Source: an uncultured Pirellulales bacterium
Lineage (GTDB): Bacteria > Planctomycetota > Planctomycetia > Pirellulales > Thermoguttaceae
Assembly (NCBI GenBank): GCA_938015445.1
Contig: CALLPE010000003.1
Coordinates: forward strand, 78,105 to 142,104
Reading direction: 5' to 3'
DNA: 64,000 nucleotides
Positions 18,407 to 29,500 of this stretch are shown one piece after another; the first letter of the stretch is position 1; each line of letters opens with the position of its first letter. The notes below the pieces were generated by a model that saw nothing but the letters and a program-made list of their open reading frames with translations, was not told the origin of the DNA and did no database searches. The position numbers were made by a program, and so were the translations under genes.

Positions 18407-20734
18407 TTAGTGTTTGCCCGCTTTCTTCTTGCGTTCGGCCTGCTCGCGCTTGGCTTGCCATGACTCTTGGAGGGTTTTAGCGCGGGCTTTGGCATCGGCG
18501 CGGGTTTGGGGTTCTTCGCTACCGATGGGCTTGGGCTTGGGAAGGACCAGCCGTTCGCCCATCCCCCACAAACTCGATGCAATGAAGTAGATGCACAATC
18601 CGCTGGCCACTTTGAAGAACAAAATGCCCATGAAGACCATCATGTATCGCATGATCTTCATTTGCAGGGCAGCTTGCTCGTCGGCCGGAGGAGGCATCAA
18701 CACCTTTTGTTGCCAAATGAAGATAGCCACCGTCAGCACCGGCAGCAGATTGAAGTACGGCCCCAGCACATACCAGCTTGTGCCGTGAGTGAGCATCTGC
18801 GGCAACAGCCACGTCCAATCGAAGAGCATGTCGGGGGCTGCCAGGTTCGAGCACCAGCGCACGCTCTCGGAAATCAGCGGCGCTTGCCGGAGCTCCACGT
18901 CCACCATCAGTGCCCGATACAGCCCGATGAATATCGGCAATTGAATGAATATCACCAAGCAACCACGGAGCGGATGGTAGTTGTGCTTCTTGAATAGTTC
19001 CTGTTGGGCTTTGGTGCGTGCTTGCAAATCGTTCTTATATTTTTCCTGAATTTTCTTCAATTCGGGCTGCAATTCCTGCATTTTTAACGCGCTGAGGACT
19101 TGTTTGCGGCTCAGCGGAAACATGCAGCCGCGCACCAACACCGTCAATAGGATGATCGCCACGCCCCAATTCGGCGCAACAGCATGCAACACGTGCAACA
19201 CCTGCACCAACGGCTTGGCGAACAAAGCGAATATCCCCAGCCCGTAATAAACCACCTCTTGCAATCCGTAGTGGGCCAGGAGCTTGGGTTTCTTTGGGCC
19301 GGCGTAAATGGTGAAGCTGTGAACCACGGATTGCTCCTGCGCGAGTTCCAACGGCACACTGACCAGCCGGCACGAGGTATTGGCCAAGGTCTTGAATTTG
19401 GGGTCCACCGGGCCGACTAGCAACGGATTGACCTGCGCGAAGCGAATCTCGCGCTGCTCGCGCTTGGGGAGCATCATCACGGCGAAATACTGGGTGTCGA
19501 TGCCCACGTAAGCCAACAGATTGGCTTCGTCTTCGGGCCATTTTCGGGCCGAAGAGCCGCCCTCGGCGATTGCTGGGCAGTTGACCATCGCCGGCTCGCC
19601 GTGCCCCCAGTCGACCACGAAATCGCGCAGTCCAGCCTGTCCGCTAGCGCGGCTGACCTTCGTGGCATACCACCATCCTTCTGTGGGGAGTCCCGTGGGG
19701 CCATCCAGTTGATAAGCCACTTTGCGGGCCACAGCGCCAGAGTTGCGGATGGCCACTTCCAGTTCCAGGTGGTAAGCGGGAAAGACAGCGTTGGCGAGCT
19801 TATCCGGTGGCACCTGAGCCAGACGATACGTTTTGGTCAGTTCCAACGAGCTGTTGACCAACCGGCGGCGGAAAACCGCTTCGGTCTGACTGGCCGAAAC
19901 CAGCTCCCAATTGGTGCTCCACAGATTCAGCCCCGCGATTTCTTCCCCCACTTCGACCACCTTTTGTGGTTCAGGCGCTATGTGCTCGTCCAGGCGCTGG
20001 AGCGTCAAGCGGAAAGAAAGCGGGTCTTGGCCTTCGGGCCGGATGATTTCCAGAGGCCGGCGCCGCAGGGTGGCGTGCAAATCAAGCTCCTCGTCGCCGC
20101 GGAGCACTCTCAGCCGGATGGTCTGACCGGGTTTGGTGCGTCTGAGCGCCTCGCGCAACGCCTGCGGCCCGCTAATCGAGTTGCCGTCGATGGCCCGAAT
20201 GAAATCTCCCGGCCGCAAACCGGCGGCAGCAGCCGGCGTGCCAGCGCCGACGACTTGCACAGGGCAACCGCTACCTGCGATGCCCTCTTCGACCACGATA
20301 TGACCCAGATAACCGCTGCGGTCTTCCAGATCGTGATACCGGGGACTACTTAGCTCGATGCGCAGCACCGCCGCACCACGCGATGTGAGCGTCACTAGCA
20401 TCCTGTATGGGTCGTCGGGATCGGCTGAACCGAGCGTTACCCAGCGCTGGGGCAGTTCCGAATCTGGTTCGGGCAACAACGCGCCGGCCTGTCCACCCTC
20501 TGCCGGCTCTTGTCGCTGTGGGGGAGGAAGGTCATCTGGCTTGATGTGCTGGCCGAGTTGATTGTCGGGCTTTTTGGCATCCAGGGCTGCCTGGGCGTCT
20601 TTTGCCTGCGCGTGGGGAGCCACTGGCGCTTTGTCTTGTCGGCCGGCCGGTCGCTTCGGTGGCGCAACCAGCGCCATGTGCACAAATAGCACCAAAGTGG
20701 ACAAAATCAAAAACAGCGCGAAACGTTTTTCCAT
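18407..20734 (-). CDS. yidC: Membrane protein insertase YidC with a PDZ domain insertion
   Basis: YidC inserts and folds inner-membrane proteins with or without Sec. The 775-residue product has an N-terminal membrane anchor (5-23), a Pro/Ala/Gln-rich linker (24-95), the periplasmic P1 domain, and the conserved 60KD_IMP core in the last third (WGVAIILLTVLVRGCMFPLSRKQ, then MQELQPELKKIQEKYKND and GCLVIFIQLPIFIGLYRAL). Within the P1 domain, residues about 158-226 form a PDZ-like module (VVGAGTPAAAAGLRPGDFIRA and IRLRVLRGDEELDL), which E. coli YidC lacks. The ATG at 20734 is chosen because MEKRFALFLILSTLVLF is the normal YidC start; the frame is open 66 bases further. The C-terminal tail is basic (KREQAERKKKAGKH), as in ribosome-binding YidC/Oxa1 forms. 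Confidence 0.95.
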   Translation of the reverse strand: MEKRFALFLILSTLVLFVHMALVAPPKRPAGRQDKAPVAPHAQAKDAQAALDAKKPDNQLGQHIKPDDLPPPQRQEPAEGGQAGALLPEPDSELPQRWVTLGSADPDDPYRMLVTLTSRGAAVLRIELSSPRYHDLEDRSGYLGHIVVEEGIAGSGCPVQVVGAGTPAAAAGLRPGDFIRAIDGNSISGPQALREALRRTKPGQTIRLRVLRGDEELDLHATLRRRPLEIIRPEGQDPLSFRLTLQRLDEHIAPEPQKVVEVGEEIAGLNLWSTNWELVSASQTEAVFRRRLVNSSLELTKTYRLAQVPPDKLANAVFPAYHLELEVAIRNSGAVARKVAYQLDGPTGLPTEGWWYATKVSRASGQAGLRDFVVDWGHGEPAMVNCPAIAEGGSSARKWPEDEANLLAYVGIDTQYFAVMMLPKREQREIRFAQVNPLLVGPVDPKFKTLANTSCRLVSVPLELAQEQSVVHSFTIYAGPKKPKLLAHYGLQEVVYYGLGIFALFAKPLVQVLHVLHAVAPNWGVAIILLTVLVRGCMFPLSRKQVLSALKMQELQPELKKIQEKYKNDLQARTKAQQELFKKHNYHPLRGCLVIFIQLPIFIGLYRALMVDVELRQAPLISESVRWCSNLAAPDMLFDWTWLLPQMLTHGTSWYVLGPYFNLLPVLTVAIFIWQQKVLMPPPADEQAALQMKIMRYMMVFMGILFFKVASGLCIYFIASSLWGMGERLVLPKPKPIGSEEPQTRADAKARAKTLQESWQAKREQAERKKKAGKH

Positions 20735-20961
20735 ATTCTTGCGATCGTGCCCCGGCAAAGCAGATGCGGGGTTTATCGGTTTATCTATCGCACGCTCCAC
20801 CGCCCGAGCCGGTGCGTTTCGTTATGAGTTTATAGATGATACCCAACAAACACGTATTCTGCATCGCAGACGTGCGACAGCTCCAGAACGCAAACCCACG
20901 ACCGAGCGGCCAACGCGGGCCACCGACCGGCCGACGTGCTTTTTGGCCGGCGCGTGCGCCC

Positions 20962-21711
<750 letters not shown>

Positions 21712-21932
21712 GGTCTGTAGCTTCCACAAAATTCCCGCAGCGCCGCCCTTGCTCTGCGCAGCGCCAGATCGGATCTGCGTCCCCTTGTTTCCCAAAGTGT
21801 ATTGCGGGAAAACTTTACGGTCAAGACAGCCCCAGTCCGACCGCCGCAAATCGAGCAGCAGACCACCTACGCGGTCGGTTGCAGCGCTGGCAAATCCCTG
21901 TGGGCGGATTGTGTTGCGGCCCGCGGAAGCCT

Positions 21933-22934
21933 TCACTGCCTCAGCAGCAATTGAGCGATTTGCACCGCGTTGGTCGCGGCTCCTTTGCGCAGGTTGTCGC
22001 TGACGCACCAGAATGCCAGCCCGTTAGGCGAAGATATGTCTTCCCGGATGCGACCGATGAAAGTCTCGTGTTTGCGGTCGGCGGTAATAGGCATCGGATA
22101 AAGCTTCTTCTCCAAATCATCGACCACCACCAGCCCTGGCGTGGCCGCGAATAGCGCGCGGGCTTCCTCGACGCTAATCTTGCGCTCTGTTTCTACCACA
22201 ATGCTTTCGCTGTGGCAGTTCATCACCGGCACGCGGACGCAGGTGGCGCAAACCTGGATCGTTTCGTCATCCAGTATCTTCCGCGTCTCGTACACCATCT
22301 TCATCTCTTCCGAGGTATACCCCTTGTACTTGGGCGAGCCGATCTGGGGGATCAAGTTGAACGCGATACGGTGCGGGAACAGCTCCTGCTGATATTCCTG
22401 TCCGGCTAACAGCGCCCGGGTACCATTCTCCAGATCACGACTGCCGGCGACCCCCGCTCCACTGGTAGCCTGATATGTGCTGACCACCACGCGGCGCACC
22501 CGACCGGCGTCGTGCAGCGGCTTCAGCGCCTGCACCATCTGGGTAGTGGAGCAATTGGGGCTGGAGATGATTCCCTGATGCTTGCGAATCGCCTCTGGAT
22601 TTACTTCTGGAATTATCAGCGGAACCTTGGGGTCCATCCGCCAATAGCCGCTTTCGTCGATCACAATGCAGCCGCGGCGAACGGCTTCGGGGATGAAATC
22701 GCGTGCCACCTCGTCGGGCGTTGAGGCGATGGCCAACTGTACTCCGTCGAAGGCTTCGGGCCGAAGTTCCTCCACAGTGTATTGCTGGCCCTTGAATATC
22801 AATTGCTTTCCCGCCGAACGCGCCGAAGCCAGAAACTTGATAGTGCGGAAGGGAAAGTCCCACTCCTCCAATAGCTCGCGGATTATCGAGCCGACCGCAC
22901 CGGTCGCCCCCACCACTGCAATGTTGTCGAACAT
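21933..22934 (-). CDS. asd: Aspartate-semialdehyde dehydrogenase
   Basis: Reduces aspartyl phosphate to aspartate semialdehyde for lysine/diaminopimelate, threonine and methionine synthesis. The 333-residue product has the NADP-binding start [12 protein letters not shown], the catalytic cysteine in SSPNCSTTQ (Cys128), and the later blocks [10 protein letters not shown] and NCHSESI. The ATG at 22934 is chosen over a TTG at 22940 because AGGAGG lies 8 bases upstream of it. Diaminopimelate supply would fit the peptidoglycan now known in planctomycetes. Confidence 0.97.
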   Translation of the reverse strand: MFDNIAVVGATGAVGSIIRELLEEWDFPFRTIKFLASARSAGKQLIFKGQQYTVEELRPEAFDGVQLAIASTPDEVARDFIPEAVRRGCIVIDESGYWRMDPKVPLIIPEVNPEAIRKHQGIISSPNCSTTQMVQALKPLHDAGRVRRVVVSTYQATSGAGVAGSRDLENGTRALLAGQEYQQELFPHRIAFNLIPQIGSPKYKGYTSEEMKMVYETRKILDDETIQVCATCVRVPVMNCHSESIVVETERKISVEEARALFAATPGLVVVDDLEKKLYPMPITADRKHETFIGRIREDISSPNGLAFWCVSDNLRKGAATNAVQIAQLLLRQ

Positions 22935-23434
22935 CAGCAATACCTCCTATCGCGCAATGCCACGCTTCGGGGCTGCCGGATGGGGTGAGGATTTTTCGCC
23001 CCCGGAAAGCTTGATTCGGCCCCCTCTCGATTCAGAGCTGTTCCCCGGCAGCCGAGCAAAACTCTACCAAAATACCAATATGTACCGGCAGCCGCTCGAT
23101 CGACTTCAGTGCCCTCACCGCGAACCACAAGAACAGATGAAAACTTGCCGGTCAAACGACCTACTGCCTGCTGCGGCCTCCGACGTTCTTATTGGTCATT
23201 ACTCCGACAGCTCAGACCGGTCGATGCAGGCACTCGGCTAATAATTCTGAAACGCAATATTATGGCTTTTAATCAAGCGGCGCTCAAGGGGCGCCGTGAC
23301 CATGCTCGGCCAACCGGGAGGGCAGTCTCACAGCCGGCGCACAAACACATCTAGCCAAAAAACATCAGAATGTTTAACTTTGACAAGTACTTATAAAATT
23401 GACGCACCGCAGCCCAGGCCCCTGGGGGACGGCT
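22935..23434. other. Intergenic stretch, 0.5 kb, with a GC hairpin
   Basis: This lies between asd and the sulfatase gene (both minus strand). A small perfect hairpin, CGGCGC/GCGCCG with a 7-base loop, is at 23278-23296. It lacks a T run on either side, so it is at best a weak terminator. A possible asd promoter must lie within about 100 bases above 22950. No gene seen. Confidence 0.45.
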
Positions 23435-25084
23435 TCAAGGTGCTACGGTTCCGGCTTGGCTGCGAAACTGGTCTTCGCACTTCTGCCACAAATCGGCCAA
23501 GCGCTTGACGACATCGGGGTGTTTTTGGGCCAAGTCCACTGTTTCCGCCCGATCGGCTGCCAAGTCGTAAAGCTCCCAATCCCCGTAACTTCCTTTCCTG
23601 CCCGCGGATACCAGTTTCCAGTTATCGACCCGAATCGCCCGATGCGTCATGTGGTGCCAGTACAAATATTCCCGCCGGATCACCACGTCTTGCTCGAAAG
23701 ATGGCACAAGGCTGCGGCCAGGCAGTGGGGGCGGGTTGTGGGCGTTGCCCTTTTCCGGCGGTTCGACGCCGGCCAACTCCAGCACGGTCGGCAGCAAGTC
23801 GATAAAATGGGCCGGCGTGTGCCGTAGTGAGCCGCGCTGACGCAGGCCCGCCGGCCAGGAAACGATAAACGGCGAGGCGATTCCCCCTTCGTGTACCCAA
23901 TGCTTGTGCAACCGGAACGGTGCGTTGCTGGCCGTCGACCAGCCCGGGCCAAGGCACAAGAAAGTACTTGCCGAGCCGGGCGGCGCGGCCGGATCGTGTC
24001 CGTCGCCGCGGATGATCTGCTCGGCGCTGGCGCCGTTGTCGGATACGAACATTATCACCGTGTTGTCTTCCGCCCGCATCGCCCGAAGCTGTTCCAGCAC
24101 TCGACCGATCTGACGATCCATCGCATCTACCATCGCCGCGTGGATAGCCATCTTGACCGCTTGGAACTCCTGTTGCTGGCGGGTCAGTTTTTCCCAGGCG
24201 ACAGCCTGTGCTGCTTCGCCCGGCCCAATGCGCTTGGTCAATTCGGCGGCTGGCAGGTTCCAACTCGGCACCACATCCGTATCCGGCGGAGGCAGCCGAC
24301 AGTTGATGATCCCCATCTGCCGCATCCGCTCCCAGCGCTGTTGTCGAATCACGTCCCAGCCGACTTCATAACGGCGCCGATACTTGTCGATGTCCGCCTG
24401 TGGTGCGTGCAGCGGGAAGTGGGGCGCGGTGAACGCCAAATACAGAAAGAACGGCTGCCCGCCGTGCTCGGCTGTGTGCTGCTTGAGGAAATCAATGGCG
24501 TAATCGGCAATGGCGCGGGTAACGTAGAAGTCGGTTCCCGGCTCTACCGCCGGTAACGGCTGGTCGTCGAGCAGGTGCCGCCGAGGTCCAAAAAACCGGT
24601 CGTGATCCTCAACCGAGTAGGAACGGTCGAATCCCGCGTCGCCGATCCGCTTCGGCGCGCCGTGAAGATGCCATTTGCCCGAATGATAGCTGCGATACCC
24701 TAGCGGCTTCAAATAGTGGGGCAACACCCGTGCCCACTCCGGCAAGCGGCCCCTGGGTGGGTCCATTCTCACCTGCTGAGCGTAATAGCCGGTCAATAGG
24801 CACGCTCGCGAGGGCCAACATCGGCCCGTGGAGTACATCTGCGTATAACGCAACCCGTTGTTGGCCAGCCGGTCGAGATTCGGCGTTTCGATCTCCCCGC
24901 CGTAACATCCGGCGTCGGAAAAGCCCATGTCGTCAGCCACAATGATTACAAAGTTCGGCTTGGAAGCAGGCTTTTCTGACTGGGCCGCCAGCGTGGCAGC
25001 GGCCGCGAGCCAACCTCCTAGTATGCCAAAGACAATCACCGACGACCGCAAACAGCAACACCGGTGCGCAGTTCTGGCGGACAT
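23435..25084 (-). CDS. Secreted Cys-type sulfatase (arylsulfatase family)
   Basis: Hydrolyses sulfate esters, probably of sulfated polysaccharides. The 549-residue product has a signal peptide (about 1-34, with VIVFGILGGWLAAAATLAAQ), the metal-binding PNFVIIVADDMGFSD (Asp51, Asp52) and the formylglycine signature CWPSR with Cys89 as the residue to be oxidised. GKWHLHG and later IMFVSDNGA and GGIASPFIVSWP complete the family signature. Start chosen at ATG 25084, immediately before the signal peptide; the frame extends 150 bases upstream. No formylglycine-generating enzyme or anSME is in the window. Confidence 0.95.
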   Translation of the reverse strand: MSARTAHRCCCLRSSVIVFGILGGWLAAAATLAAQSEKPASKPNFVIIVADDMGFSDAGCYGGEIETPNLDRLANNGLRYTQMYSTGRCWPSRACLLTGYYAQQVRMDPPRGRLPEWARVLPHYLKPLGYRSYHSGKWHLHGAPKRIGDAGFDRSYSVEDHDRFFGPRRHLLDDQPLPAVEPGTDFYVTRAIADYAIDFLKQHTAEHGGQPFFLYLAFTAPHFPLHAPQADIDKYRRRYEVGWDVIRQQRWERMRQMGIINCRLPPPDTDVVPSWNLPAAELTKRIGPGEAAQAVAWEKLTRQQQEFQAVKMAIHAAMVDAMDRQIGRVLEQLRAMRAEDNTVIMFVSDNGASAEQIIRGDGHDPAAPPGSASTFLCLGPGWSTASNAPFRLHKHWVHEGGIASPFIVSWPAGLRQRGSLRHTPAHFIDLLPTVLELAGVEPPEKGNAHNPPPLPGRSLVPSFEQDVVIRREYLYWHHMTHRAIRVDNWKLVSAGRKGSYGDWELYDLAADRAETVDLAQKHPDVVKRLADLWQKCEDQFRSQAGTVAP

Positions 25085-25109
25085 TTTATGTTCCCAGTAG
25101 CAGGAGGGA

Positions 25110-25143
25110 CGCAACGGGCAGTATAACGCAACGGGCAGTATAA
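25110..25143. repeat. Perfect 17-bp tandem duplication upstream of the sulfatase gene
   Basis: cgcaacgggcagtataa occurs twice in succession, 26 bases before the sulfatase ATG. More degenerate related words (gcagtacaacccgat) continue to about 25190. It could alter spacing of a promoter or leader. Confidence 0.95.
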
Positions 25144-25447
25144 CCCGGTCAATAGACATACACGCAGTACAACCCGATCGACGTAAACGGATACTCAGCC
25201 AGGCCTCCGCCGCGATTGCAGGCAACAATACCACAAGCGGTGTCCGCTGGCGATATCCCAGCCGCCGGGGGTGACTAAGCAGTTACCCCCCTGCTGCCAG
25301 CGCCGCGGCTGCCTGTGCGAACAGGAGTGATGCTTAATCTAAAGGTTGGTCTTTATCCTACTGGAAAGCTGACCGCGCATCCCACCGGCGCAAGCCGGGG
25401 TTTAGTCAGTGACCATAGTCCTAAGCTGCTGAGACATAAGCGGTTAG

Positions 25448-25520
<73 letters not shown>

Positions 25521-26071
25521 AACCGACGAGCGGGCCACGCAGTGGCGGCGCCGTGTTTTGAAGCCGTTATATGGCCGACACCAGCGATACTCGCCAGTAA
25601 CAAGCCATGCTTCACAGTAACACAAGTGCCCCCATTGGCAAGCAACGGGGGCACCGGCAAACACCTTGCGGCTTTGTCGACCAACGCGCTTGTTGTGTAT
25701 GGTTATCTATGCAATTTTACCGCGCCCGCCGGTCTCCACAAGCGGTAAACCGGCGCAGCAGCACCATCGCCCCGCGCGGTTGTCGTGCCGGAAAAGCATC
25801 GGCGGTGTTGCGGGCATGGTGGCGGGGTTCCGCTTGACAGTTAACCGGGTCTCATAAGCGGGCGCCGGTCAGCCAGCAGGCTCGGCTTGGCGGCCTCCCT
25901 CGCAGGATTGCATCCCTAGCGAGATACAAATCGACCAACGACACTGCGCCCGATGGCAACCCCTATGCCGCTTGCAAACCGGGCTGGGGGAACCGCAACG
26001 CAGCGTAAATCGTAAGTATTCCCAGCTTCACCAGCAACGGGGGGCCGGATCGCGGCCCAATCGGCTATGGC

Positions 26072-27250
26072 TTATTTCACTTCGTCGAGTTTCACAGGTC
26101 GGCGCTCGGCGGCCGAGATCATCGCCGCTTCCAACACCCGTTGGGTTTGATAGGCGTCCTCGAAATCCGGGAGCGGCACCGTCGGTTCTTCGCCGGCGAT
26201 GGCTTTGAGGATGTCGTAAGCTTGGTTGGTGAAACCGTGTTCGTAACCGATGATGTGGGCGTCGGGCCACCAGTTGGCCACATAAGGATGATCGCCGCCA
26301 TGGGTGCACATGATAGTGCTCCAGCCCTGTACGGCGCGGGGGAGCGTGGCGTCGTACCACTGAAGTTCGTTCATCCGCTCGAAGTCGAACTTCAGCGCCC
26401 CTTTAGTGCCATTGATCTCGAAGCCATTGCGGTTCTGGTTGCCGGTGGCCTGGCGAGCAGCCTCGAAGCTGGCAACTGCGCCGTTGGAGAAGCGGGCCAG
26501 AAACAGCACCGTATCGTCCACTGTGACATCGCCCATTTGCTCGCCTGCCTTGCCTGCTCCGAGCGTCTCTCCGGCGGCACCGACGGGCAGTTTACGCTTG
26601 CGGATGAAGGTCTCGGCAATGGCGCCGGCCACCTCGACGATCTCTGCCCCGGTGACGAACCGAGTCATGTCGATGATGTGGGCGTTCAAATCACCGTGGG
26701 CGCCCGAACCGGCCAGGCTTTTGTCGAACCGCCACAATAGTGGGACGGCCTCGCTGGCCCAATCCTGCAAGTACACGGCACGCACGTGTCGTATCTCTCC
26801 TAGCTTGCCCTGTTTAACCAATTGATGGGCCAGTGCCACTGCCGGGCAACGCCGATAGTTGAACCACACGAAGGTCTTGCCGTTTGCTTTGCGCGCCGCC
26901 TCGGCCATTGCCCGAGCGTCAGACAGCGTGCCTGCCAACGGTTTCTCGCAGGCCACGTGTTTTCCCGCTGCGAGCGCTTCTATAGCCACCGGGGCGTGTA
27001 TGTAGTTGGGCGTAACCACGTCGACCAAACCGATCTCAGGCGAGCGCACCACCTGTTGCCAATCGGTCGAGGCGTTCTTCCAACCCCAATTGGCGGCAAA
27101 GGCGGGTGGGTTTTCTTCGGGCTGGCCGAAAACGGTGTGCATCACCGGCGTAATCGGCGGTTTGAAGAACTTGGCCACCTGCCCCCAAGCGTTCGAATGC
27201 GAACGGCCCATGAAACCTTGCCCAATCAAAGCTACATTGATCGTCGCCAT
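26072..27250 (-). CDS. Gfo/Idh/MocA family oxidoreductase (cytoplasmic)
   Basis: A 392-residue NAD(P)-dependent dehydrogenase with no signal sequence. Rossmann start INVALIGQGFMGRSHSNAW; dinucleotide/catalytic loop HVACEKPLAG with the canonical Glu-Lys-Pro; substrate-side helix GSGAHGDLNAHIIDMTRFVTG containing the D-x-x-x-H-type pattern. The C-terminal beta-sheet domain is complete. GGAGG lies 5 bases before the ATG. It is transcribed away from the acylphosphatase gene; the shared region (27251-27636) has a small perfect hairpin, AGTGTG-TCG-CACACT at 27388-27402. Related to myo-inositol 2-dehydrogenase-like proteins; substrate unknown. Confidence 0.92.
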   Translation of the reverse strand: MATINVALIGQGFMGRSHSNAWGQVAKFFKPPITPVMHTVFGQPEENPPAFAANWGWKNASTDWQQVVRSPEIGLVDVVTPNYIHAPVAIEALAAGKHVACEKPLAGTLSDARAMAEAARKANGKTFVWFNYRRCPAVALAHQLVKQGKLGEIRHVRAVYLQDWASEAVPLLWRFDKSLAGSGAHGDLNAHIIDMTRFVTGAEIVEVAGAIAETFIRKRKLPVGAAGETLGAGKAGEQMGDVTVDDTVLFLARFSNGAVASFEAARQATGNQNRNGFEINGTKGALKFDFERMNELQWYDATLPRAVQGWSTIMCTHGGDHPYVANWWPDAHIIGYEHGFTNQAYDILKAIAGEEPTVPLPDFEDAYQTQRVLEAAMISAAERRPVKLDEVK

Positions 27251-27636
27251 GGCGTCCTCCGAATCGAGTCAACTGTGCTGTAAGGTCAGAAAACGGGCAA
27301 ACCTACCCGAAAACGTCAACCCAATGCCTTTGCTGCCAGCCCGTTTATAGATGCCCGATAGCACGTTGACAAGGGGAGGCAGCGCCCAGTGTGTCGCACA
27401 CTAAACCAGCCGGCCGGAGGCTGTTTTCACAAACACCTAACGTGCACTGTTTGGTCGGGGGTATGGCAATCGGCCTGTCAAACCCATATACTTGCTACGG
27501 TTATCATGATGCAGTCGCAGCGCCGCAGGTTCGTTTATTCAGCGGTGCAAAGGTGGATCAACCGAAGGGCGACCAGTCTGATGCCCGTCTTATTTGGCGG
27601 CAGGTCGCCGTGTACTGCACAGGAGGACCGTCGCCG

Positions 27637-27921
27637 GTGAGCCGACCGGATATGCAGCGGCGGGAAGTGTATTACTCGGGCAGCGTGCAGGGGGTGGGGT
27701 TTCGGTACACCGCTCGGGCGCTGGCCAAGGGATTTCGCGTAGCCGGATTCGTGCGCAACTTGCCGGACGGGCGGGTGGAGCTTGTCGTAGAAGGAGCGCC
27801 GGAGGAAATCGACCGGTTTTTGTCGGCCATCTATAGGCAGATGGGGCATTACATCCGCGATGTGCAGCAATGCACTTTGCCGGCCACCAGCGCTTTCAAA
27901 GGGTTCGAGATACGGTTTTGA
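27637..27921 (+). CDS. acyP: Acylphosphatase
   Basis: Small enzyme that hydrolyses acyl phosphates. The 94-residue product carries SGSVQGVGFRYTARALA, with the phosphate-binding loop and Arg23, followed by GFVRNLPDGRVELVVEG with the catalytic Asn41; it ends FKGFEIRF as usual. The GTG at 27637 is preferred because AGGAGG lies 10 bases upstream at 27621-27626; an ATG at 27652 would leave the ribosome site 25 bases away. Confidence 0.95.
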   Translation: MSRPDMQRREVYYSGSVQGVGFRYTARALAKGFRVAGFVRNLPDGRVELVVEGAPEEIDRFLSAIYRQMGHYIRDVQQCTLPATSAFKGFEIRF

Positions 27922-28016
27922 TGCGTGAAGATTAAGCGCTGCCACAGATGGTCTGCGAGACGGAAAACCGGTGCGGCGCGGCGGCTAAACAACCGCATCT
28001 TGGGGAAGATACATCC

Positions 28017-28970
28017 ATGCAATCGGCTTTCGTTTTTTCTCCCGTAATTGCCGTCACGATAACTACTTGGCTAAAGCCCTTGTGGATGGTCGTGGTGGGC
28101 GCAGTGGTGGTGGCAGCCTTGCTGGTGTTGGTCAGCCAATTGATTCGTTTGACATTTCCCCGCGTACACGCTGTGGCGCGGACCACCACTAAAGAAGCCC
28201 TTTCTCAGCCGCTATTTTGGGTGCTGCTGTCGCTGGGTGCGGCGCTGATCGTGTTGTTTCCGTTTGTGCCCTATTTCACTCTGGGCGAGGACATCAAGTT
28301 CGTCAAGGAATGCGGACTTCAGTTGATGATGGTGCTGTCGATAATAATGGCCGTGTGGACGGCAAGCGTGTCGGTGGCCGAAGAAATCGAAGGGCAAATA
28401 GCTTTGACGCTCTTGTCCAAGCCGATCGGTCGGCGCGAGTTCGTCGTGGGGAAATTCCTGGGGATTCTCGGCCCGGTGGCGCTGATGTTCTTGGTGCTCG
28501 GCCCGTTGTTCTTGGGCAGCGTATCGTTCAAAGTGGTTTATGATGCGCGCGAAATGGCCATGCCGGACCCCACCTGGGAGGCTTGTCGCGACGAGGTGGT
28601 GCAGATCGCACCCGGTTTGGCCCTGGCTTTCATGGAAGCAGTGGTGCTCAGTTCGGTCGGCGTTGCGCTTTCGACGCGCCTGCCGCTGGCACCAAACTTG
28701 GTCATCTGCGCGGCCGTGTACGTGCTGGGACACTTGATGCCGACGCTGGTGGCCGCGGCAGCCAAACAGTTCGCCATCCCTTACTTCGTCGCTCAGTTGC
28801 TGGCTACCATTTTGCCCTCGCTAGAGAATTTCAACATTTCTACGGCTGTGTCGATGGGCAAGGAGGTTCCGCTTGCGTATGTAGCGGTGGCGGCGGTGTA
28901 CTGCGTAGTGTACACACTGCTGGCCATGCTTCTGGCTTTGCTGCTGTTTGAAGATCGGGACCTGGGATGA
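28017..28970 (+). CDS. Orphan ABC-2 type permease
   Basis: A 317-residue membrane protein with about six hydrophobic segments (for example VVVGAVVVAALLVLVSQLI, FWVLLSLGAALIVLFPFV, FLGILGPVALMFLVLGPLFLG and VAAVYCVVYTLLAMLLALLLF). The cytoplasmic loop SVAEEIEGQIALTLLSKPIGRREFVVGKFLG matches the ABC-2 coupling segment seen in the permease at 10733-12625. No ATPase gene is adjacent, so it must borrow one, possibly the product of 12716-13651. It follows acylphosphatase by about 95 bases on the same strand. Confidence 0.88.
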   Translation: MQSAFVFSPVIAVTITTWLKPLWMVVVGAVVVAALLVLVSQLIRLTFPRVHAVARTTTKEALSQPLFWVLLSLGAALIVLFPFVPYFTLGEDIKFVKECGLQLMMVLSIIMAVWTASVSVAEEIEGQIALTLLSKPIGRREFVVGKFLGILGPVALMFLVLGPLFLGSVSFKVVYDAREMAMPDPTWEACRDEVVQIAPGLALAFMEAVVLSSVGVALSTRLPLAPNLVICAAVYVLGHLMPTLVAAAAKQFAIPYFVAQLLATILPSLENFNISTAVSMGKEVPLAYVAVAAVYCVVYTLLAMLLALLLFEDRDLG

Positions 28971-29178
28971 CAAGGGCGGTGTGAACGCGCTGTTTCTGCT
29001 CGCACCGCTCATTGCTGCTCTGCGCCAACATACGTCACAATGGGGGCGTGAACTAGCTGTTTCTGTTCGGGCCAACTGCGTAGTGGACGCAACCAGCTTG
29101 ATTCCAGAGCTTAACGGCGCAATCAATGCTTGACGAATCATCTGGCTGCGTGTAATCGGACGGTCGCCAATAACGCAG

Positions 29179-29218
29179 GCCAGTGAAAACTGGCGCAAGC
29201 CGGTGAACAGTAGCGCAA
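29179..29218. repeat. 20-bp imperfect tandem duplication
   Basis: Two successive 20-base units, both beginning gcc(a/g)gtgaa and ending gcgcaa, lie in the 530-base gap 28971-29500 before the FHA-GAF-PP2C gene. The rest of the gap shows no gene. Confidence 0.85.
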
Positions 29219-29500
29219 GCCCGGAAGAAATAGCATAATTCCCTAAACAGTTACCGGCAGGCCGGCTCAATCTCGGCGGAAGAAGCCGGCGAAAAATATC
29301 GTAATTGCGTGAACCATTAGCCGGGGAACCATATCCCAGCCTGTGGTACGCGGTTGCCAAGGCATTCCAGCCCCTCTAGAATCGGATAAACATCGGCACA
29401 GCGCCCGGTAGTTGGCACGCGGCGGGTTTGGGCAGGTGTGCCGCAGAGCATCAGTACCGGTGCCAAAGGCGGCTCCCCGGTCTGACAGAAAGAAGATTCG

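Noticed and set aside
23278..23296. GC hairpin as a rho-independent terminator after the sulfatase gene
   Set aside because: No T run follows in the required direction, and the stem is only 6 base pairs.
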